DNA of 64,000 nucleotides, taken from Patellaria atrata CBS 101060. Its lineage: Eukaryota; Ascomycota; Dothideomycetes; Patellariales; Patellariaceae. How positions within the stretch are numbered: the stretch's first letter is position 1; each line of letters begins with the position of its first letter. Under the pieces are notes generated by a model. It saw only the letters and a list, made by a program, of their open reading frames with translations. It did not search any database and had not been told where the DNA came from. The position numbers were made by a program, and so were the translations under genes. Below, in pieces: positions 58,529 to 64,000 of the stretch. The stretch spans positions 186,001-250,000 of the forward strand of contig MU006103.1 in assembly GCA_010093705.1 (NCBI GenBank), written 5' to 3'.

Positions 58529-61500
58529 ATGCCATTCTTTTCAAAGGTTTTCAAGGGTAAAGATGGAGCTTCATCCAAATCTCGCAAGCTTGCGGATCAG
58601 CACAATGGCCAGATAGATGTCGCGCCAAAACCTCGGTGGGAAGAATCATGGACCCGCAAACAGGTCTCATGTGAAGAAGTGCAAGAGTTGATCCATGTGT
58701 GTACCCAGGAGTTGAAATCTAGAGGTACGATATACATGTTCCCATACCAAAGTAGATTATAACTAATTTGGCTGAACAAAAAGCGTTGGACACGCCACTT
58801 CTCCTCCTGCCTTTTCGACCGGAGTCTGATCCTTCTGGGGCCAAATCACTCATTCGAAACTTATTCAAGTCCCAGTATGAAGGAACGCCGCAATTTACTG
58901 GAACAAGTCTTCAGCAAGAGCTCTTACTTACGGAACCAATGGTAGGCTGCGAAATGGTATTTGAAACAGAACTCCATCTGACTGTTATAGGTCCTCTGTA
59001 GTGTAATGAAATGGTGCTGGAGCAGACTTCCTGGTGGGGTCGTGACATGGGAAGCTTATGAGCTCTTCAAAATTGGCGAGCAAGGTAAGACATGATAGTA
59101 CCAGTCCATACGAAAGCATTATTTAATCCCATTTTACAAACAGATTCAAATATGGCCAGACACGCATTCGACACGTTCATACCGCTCAGTGTGGAATCTG
59201 ATGCTCGGAAGCAGATCATATTTGACTTCTTCGATCTCTTAGCAGCAATTGCCGCTAGAGGTAGAACTAACGGCCTGGGAGGACGAAAGTTGTCACGTAT
59301 GGCTGGATGGTGGGCCTTTGAACATTCCGATAACGGCAAAGGCTTCGAAGGGGGTTACAGATCCTGGCAAAGGTACGTTTTGAGGGCTCACTATCTACTT
59401 TGCAGTTACTCATCAATCGATCCTAGTGCTGCCGATGCGTCGAGCCATTTGTTCTTCGCTTACCTACGATCTTTGTCCCCTGATTCCGTAGGCGGAATAA
59501 GTGGCATTTCCACATTACCCCGATCACTCCAAGCTCTACTATCGCAGACGGAGTATCCTCCAGAGCCTCCAACCCTAATGCAGCATTCCACAACTAAAGT
59601 TGTTATGATCGTCGACTCTGTTTCTCCGACTCCCTTTGCACTCTTGCGACGAGCGAAACATTTCGAATATCGAGACGATGATGAAGCGTTGCAAGAGTTC
59701 TCCTCCTACGACGATCCAATCTCAGCATTGACAGACGAATGCCGCCGGGTTCTAAGGGCTATTTCAACAACAAATCAATCCATGCAAGGGCTCCCAGATG
59801 CTTCTTGGTCCCAGTTCGCAGACTTGGGCTTCTCTGGTTTCGGAGACACCGTGGCATCGACATCTAATGGCAGAGCTGATTTTTCCCAAGGCCTTCGTTC
59901 GACTCCCCGATCAAGGACTACTGATCTTGGAAGACCAACGACGCCTTCATGGGCCGATTTCCTCTCATCTGGCTTCACTGATGATCGCCCAAATGCAGGT
60001 GGTGCGCCCTTACTTCTTCCTCCAGACAAAATTTTACCTCCTATTGGAGAAGCACGTGTTCAAAGTTCTCAGTCACATATGAGAAATGGTGCCCAAGACA
60101 ATGAATTGGGACCTGGTGAGCTTGCCAGTATCACACAGCTCGACCTTGACGATACATTCTGGTGGGTCTGGATGACTAGCCTAGCTAGCGAAGAGCCAAC
60201 TGAAAGGAAAGCAGTCTTTGGCCGATGTGCTCTTATTGAAACGAACATTTCAGGTGCGCGCTGGTTGGTAATGGAGGAGCAAGTGAAGGGCGCCACAGAT
60301 GGCCCAGAAGAAGGTGCATACATTGCAGAGAAGAAAGGGAGGTTCAGCTTTACACGACGGGGCCGCCTCGGACGACGGAAATCGACTGGAAAGAAGGTAA
60401 CTAAGGTCGAAGAGCCTTACAACAGAAGCAAGACGAATACCCCGATGAGCAAAACAAGCATCGGTCCAGATCAGCACGCTCGCATACAAGCCGCTGCCGC
60501 GCAACTCGCTCTCAACCAAAAGACGCAAGAAAGTAATGACACCCCACAAAGACGCGGAAGGTTTGACGATGCCACTTCCGTCAAGACTAACAGTGTATTG
60601 ACCCTCCAGCCTCATCTTATCAACGCTGCAACCCCAGCCATGCAATGGGCCAAGGAGTTTGATAAAGACGCAATTCGTGCCCAGTATCTATCGGATCCAC
60701 AAGCTGGTAAGGGTATGAACAGTCCAAGCTTGAACAATCTTACCGCTGGAGCCAATGGTACCTCAGCTCCCTCACCTAGACTACCGATGAATCTCTCAAC
60801 CCGAGACCTGCCAGCTCTTCCAAAGGATATGGAGCTAGAGGCACCTACAGCTAGTGTTAGCTCTCCACCTCCAGCTCCGCTACCTAGCACACCAACCATC
60901 ACTGCATCATCTAAGGTTGCAGAGACCATCGAAGCTGCTCGTGTCCCTCTCCCAGCTACAACGCCCTTAGATGAGAAACCAATAACTCACGATTCAGAAC
61001 GGGATATCCACCCCGCATATCGACAAAAGACTGAAGAAAGGCCACCGCTTGTACCTACAGAGACAAATTATGCGAAGGATGCAGCCAGAGCAGCATGGGA
61101 GTCGAGACCAATTGAGCCAGAGTCTCCTCATCAGAAGAAGAGCCCTCCTAATAAATTGAAAAAGACATCTGGCGGAGGTGCAAGTGGAGGGTTCAAGAAG
61201 TTTTTCGGAATGAAGAAGCAAGAACCTGCAGGCCGCTCTTCGACACCTCAACCAACAGAGCAAGTTGCCACCGTAAAGGCTCCCCAACAAACAATCGGCA
61301 GACGGATGTCGTTATTGAGAAAGAAGCCATCACCTGCTCCTTCCCCTATCGAAGATGAAGTTTTGGAACCTCCAACTATGCCAGTTGTGCAAGCTGAACG
61401 GAGTTTGCAATCATCCCAGCCAAGCCCAGACATGTCAGCTGTATCATTACAACGGGAAGACCCGAGGTCTGCTCTCTCACGCGTCGACACAGATGAGCAA

Positions 61501-61959
61501 CGGGAAGCTGATCACGCATTCTCACGCTTTGATCAAGGTCCGCTTGATGACGTTCCTGCATTCGTTCCAGACGATAGTGACAGCTCAAGACCCCCAACTC
61601 CTCATCAAAAATACGATGTTTCTGCTCCTACTGAGCCTGAGACTCCTGGGCCTGTCCACCATCTTCGGGTTGAACAACACCCAGCGGATGATGTCTCCGA
61701 GGTATCCGTTGACTTAAGCCGTCAAATATCACCCCAAGACCGATGGGCACAGATTCGTAAGAATGCTGCTGAACGAGCTGCAAGAGTTAGCGAGGAACAA
61801 TCTCGCAGAAGCCAGAGTCAAAGCGCGAGGACGGATGATGGTGAAACTAGTGGTGAGGAGACTATCGAGTCTCGTGTTGCTCGCATCAAAGCACGCGTAG
61901 CAGAGCTTACCGGCAACATGGATCCTCAAGGGAATATTCCACCCTCAGCGAGACGATGA
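58529..61959 (+). CDS. MSB1: Msb1-type Rho-GTPase pathway morphogenesis protein
   Basis: Five exons, 58529-58724, 58784-58941, 58991-59084, 59144-59372 and 59427-61959, give 1069 residues. The Msb1/Mug8 domain (DUF1708, a RhoGAP-like fold) fills about residues 35-460: it includes VSCEEVQELIHVCTQELKSR, TPLLLLPFRPESDPSGAKSL, WEAYELFKIGEQDSNMARHA, SRMAGWWAFEHSDNGKGFEG and HLFFAYLRSLSPD. The C-terminal half is disordered, Pro/Ser-rich and basic, with a GGGASGGFKKFFGMKKQEP patch, and ends in a coiled stretch ESRVARIKARVAELTGNMD. Yeast Msb1 works with Bem1, Cdc42, Rho1 and Pkc1 at sites of polar growth. The fourth intron (59373-59426) is 54 bases without a stop, so an unspliced frame also reads through. 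Identification is strong. Confidence 0.93.
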
Positions 61960-63415
61960 AGTGTTAACTTAGTGTAAGAACAATCTTCTATATTGAAATC
62001 ATTATCTAACGACATTTCCAGGACGGAAGAATCATCCCAAATCCTTTCATTGTATTTCCTTCGGGTGCAGCTCCTTGAAGGTCGAAACCTAGAAACCTGG
62101 AGAGCTTCATCATTTCCCCCCTTAAATAAACAAATACCCAACTTCTTGTTTGCAGCGTTCTAGCATATTTCACTTTCCCCAAATGTCGTAATAATTCATG
62201 TCCATTGTCTCTTCAAAGTGGCACTCGCTACACATAAATTCTCTTTGATTACCACCGTCTTCCCCGATTTTAAGATACTAGGTTTCCGGATATCAAATTG
62301 TTCCTATCCATTTGGGGTTTGGCTTTTCTCACGGGTATATAAGGGTTCGACGAGGTGATGGCCAGGGTGGCCTGAGCTTCAGTCGTTAATTTTGTGTTAC
62401 ACGATAAGTAGGTAATGACAGCAAATACAAAGTGCAGCTGGCGAGAAATTCGTTGATTTCAGGGTTATGTTCGTTTATCTAGTGATGTCCGTTCAAATAT
62501 CACACGCCCCCTTAACCTGGTCACTTATCTCCTAAGAAGTAAACAATAATTTCTTCCCACACACACTTCCGTGAACCCTCATTTTAGCATGGCACACATC
62601 AAGCCGCACGCAATATTCATTTTATCTACATAAACCACGACTCTTACTCATCAGTCTCACATACATTCCCCCACTAATCCCCAGCTAATTCTCAATGGTC
62701 CTACCACTGTAAGCGTATATGAACTCGTATACCTATTTAGAGAAAGGGACGGTGATATTCAGCAACATCTCATAATAAGTCCTTACTGGAAACTTTGAAG
62801 AATCGGCGGGTAAGGGGCCGTGATGAGGAAAGCTGGGCGGAGGTCATGGGGTTTTGAGGTCTGTATGGATAGAGCTTGGAGGGGAGAAGTTGGGGTGAAG
62901 GGCTAGAGGTTGGAGGGGGTGAAGGCAGAGAGGTCTGGAAGGAGCGTCGCTGGGAGTCAAAGTTAGAGTGATGAGGAAGGGGAAGGGGAAGGGTGGAGAT
63001 AGGGGTGAGGGCTCTAGTGAAGGATTCGTGGGTTCGAGAGGGGGGGAAAGTTCATTGGGTCTGCGCGTTCGTATATGCGGATTCCATGAGAAAGGTTTAA
63101 AGCGACCACGTACCGTAGTTTGATTTCGATTAGATTCTCTCTTCACATCTTAAAACCTCATGGTCTAATATTGCACTCGCCGTGTTTGATTTGTATTTAC
63201 TTAGCGCGTACTGTGAAGTTATAAACAGTTAATCAATGATATGAGCCCTCAAGCTCCAATGTCATATAACAATTTTACAGCCATCTCAACCCAGTCATCA
63301 ACGTAGAAGGAACCCAATATTTTGCAAAATAAAGGAAAGAAACACTCCACAGGTAATTGTCCATCTCAGATACTTACGACGCCCAGCATCCTCAACTCAC
63401 CCCTCCTCACCCTCC
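61960..63415. other. Convergent intergenic region
   Basis: About 1.46 kb between the MSB1 stop and the stop of the last gene. A purine-rich stretch covers about 62870-63060. No gene is supported. Confidence 0.45.
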
Positions 63416-63555
63416 TCACGAAACCCCCAACGCCTTCTTAGCCCTAACCCAGTACCCATCCCTCAGCGCCCTATCCGCACCGGCCCCAACGCACACGTAA
63501 TCCCTCAGATACGCATCCCACCCCTCCATACTCCCCTCCTGCAACCCGGTTCTGA

Positions 63556-63596
<41 letters not shown>

Positions 63597-64000
63597 GACA
63601 CTTCCTCCTTACAAACCACATCGCACTAGCAAAGCTCTCATCGTCGCCCAATACCAACTCCAACACCTTCGCGGGCCCCACCGCCCTCGCGGCATCCACT
63701 TTCGCGGCGTGCAGCTCCGTCGCGTACTCGAGGTTGGACGCCGCCGATTGCATGTTCCGCGTGCCCTGCCCCGGTATTCCGGGGAACTGGTTGGTGTTGA
63801 AGGCGAAGTCGCCGCTTTCGAACGCCATCAGCGCGATGTAGGCGGCTTGTTCGGCTGGGAAAGTGATAGCGTAGGTGGCAAAGCCGTGGATGAGGGGAAG
63901 CACGGCTTGGGCTGCGGTGCGGCATTCGGCTGGGATTTGGGCGGTGGTGCAGGAGGCGAAGGATGGGGCGATGGAGAGGAGGGCCGCGATTTGGGCGCGG
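63416..64000 (-). CDS. GC-rich secreted-type protein of unknown function, frame broken by a poly-C run
   Basis: The minus-strand frame enters from the right edge and reads about 135 residues before a homopolymer. It includes AAQAVLPLIHGFATYAITFP, FNTNQFPGIPGQGTRNMQSA and GDDESFASAMWFVRRKC. Beyond the 38-cytosine run (63557-63594) the same protein appears to resume in another frame as EGWDAYLRDYVCV and ends WVRAKKALGVS at 63416. I recall fungal proteins of this kind: secreted, single domain, conserved PGQGTRNMQ segment, function unknown. The two halves do not share a frame as written, so either the homopolymer length is wrong or the gene is disrupted. The N terminus lies outside the window. 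Codons are strongly G/C-ending. Confidence 0.7.
63557..63594. repeat. Poly-C tract (38 bases) inside a coding region
   Basis: Thirty-eight uninterrupted cytosines, which would encode a run of Gly on the minus strand. It interrupts an otherwise conserved-looking protein. Probably an assembly or sequencing artefact, or a hidden gap. Confidence 0.95.

Noticed and set aside
62844-63146. Pro/Leu-rich 100-codon minus-strand frame
   Set aside because: Caused by the purine-rich tract at 62870-63060; simple-sequence composition and no homologue remembered.

Overview
The window is nuclear DNA of a filamentous ascomycete (Pezizomycotina). Most genes carry short introns of about 45-90 bases with GT/AG ends and CTRAY-type branch sites. 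The gene set is also typical of that group: a Ppo-type fatty-acid oxygenase, an Ars2 homologue, an Rlm1 MADS factor, an Msb1 protein, and an esterase-NACHT-ankyrin protein. A Leotiomycete is my best guess, but that is inference. No bacterial, organellar or CRISPR features were seen.

Left part (1-29.3 kb) is compact and mostly housekeeping: ATG14 (partial), a small conserved fungal protein, thioredoxin reductase, TRM82 (tRNA m7G methylation), a NUFIP1/CCCH zinc-finger protein, a secreted subtilisin and a Tpa1/Ofd1 prolyl hydroxylase converging on a 985-base assembly gap, ARS2, a TspO/MBR protein, a secreted M28 carboxypeptidase, and a complete Ppo dioxygenase-P450 fusion.

Middle part (29.3-49.1 kb) is looser and accessory: a DUF2235 hydrolase, a secreted six-bladed propeller protein, a membrane-anchored ankyrin protein, two diverged LTR-like scars, a 424-residue protein of unknown function, a 1303-residue esterase-NACHT-ankyrin NOD-like receptor, and a domain-only EF-1-alpha-like GTPase that lacks the usual G2/G3 region.

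Right part (49.1-64 kb) holds three genes linked to growth or signalling, or of unknown role, spaced widely: the Rlm1 MADS-box regulator, a DUF3140 protein spread over four short exons, and Msb1. Rlm1 and Msb1 both belong to the Rho/Pkc1 cell-wall integrity network in yeast. The window ends inside a GC-rich secreted-type protein gene whose frame is broken by a run of 38 cytosines.

Splice sites were assigned by hand from GT/AG consensus, reading-frame continuity and remembered family sequence. Exon coordinates are given so they can be checked. Functional calls rest on visible motifs and family memory, not on database searches.
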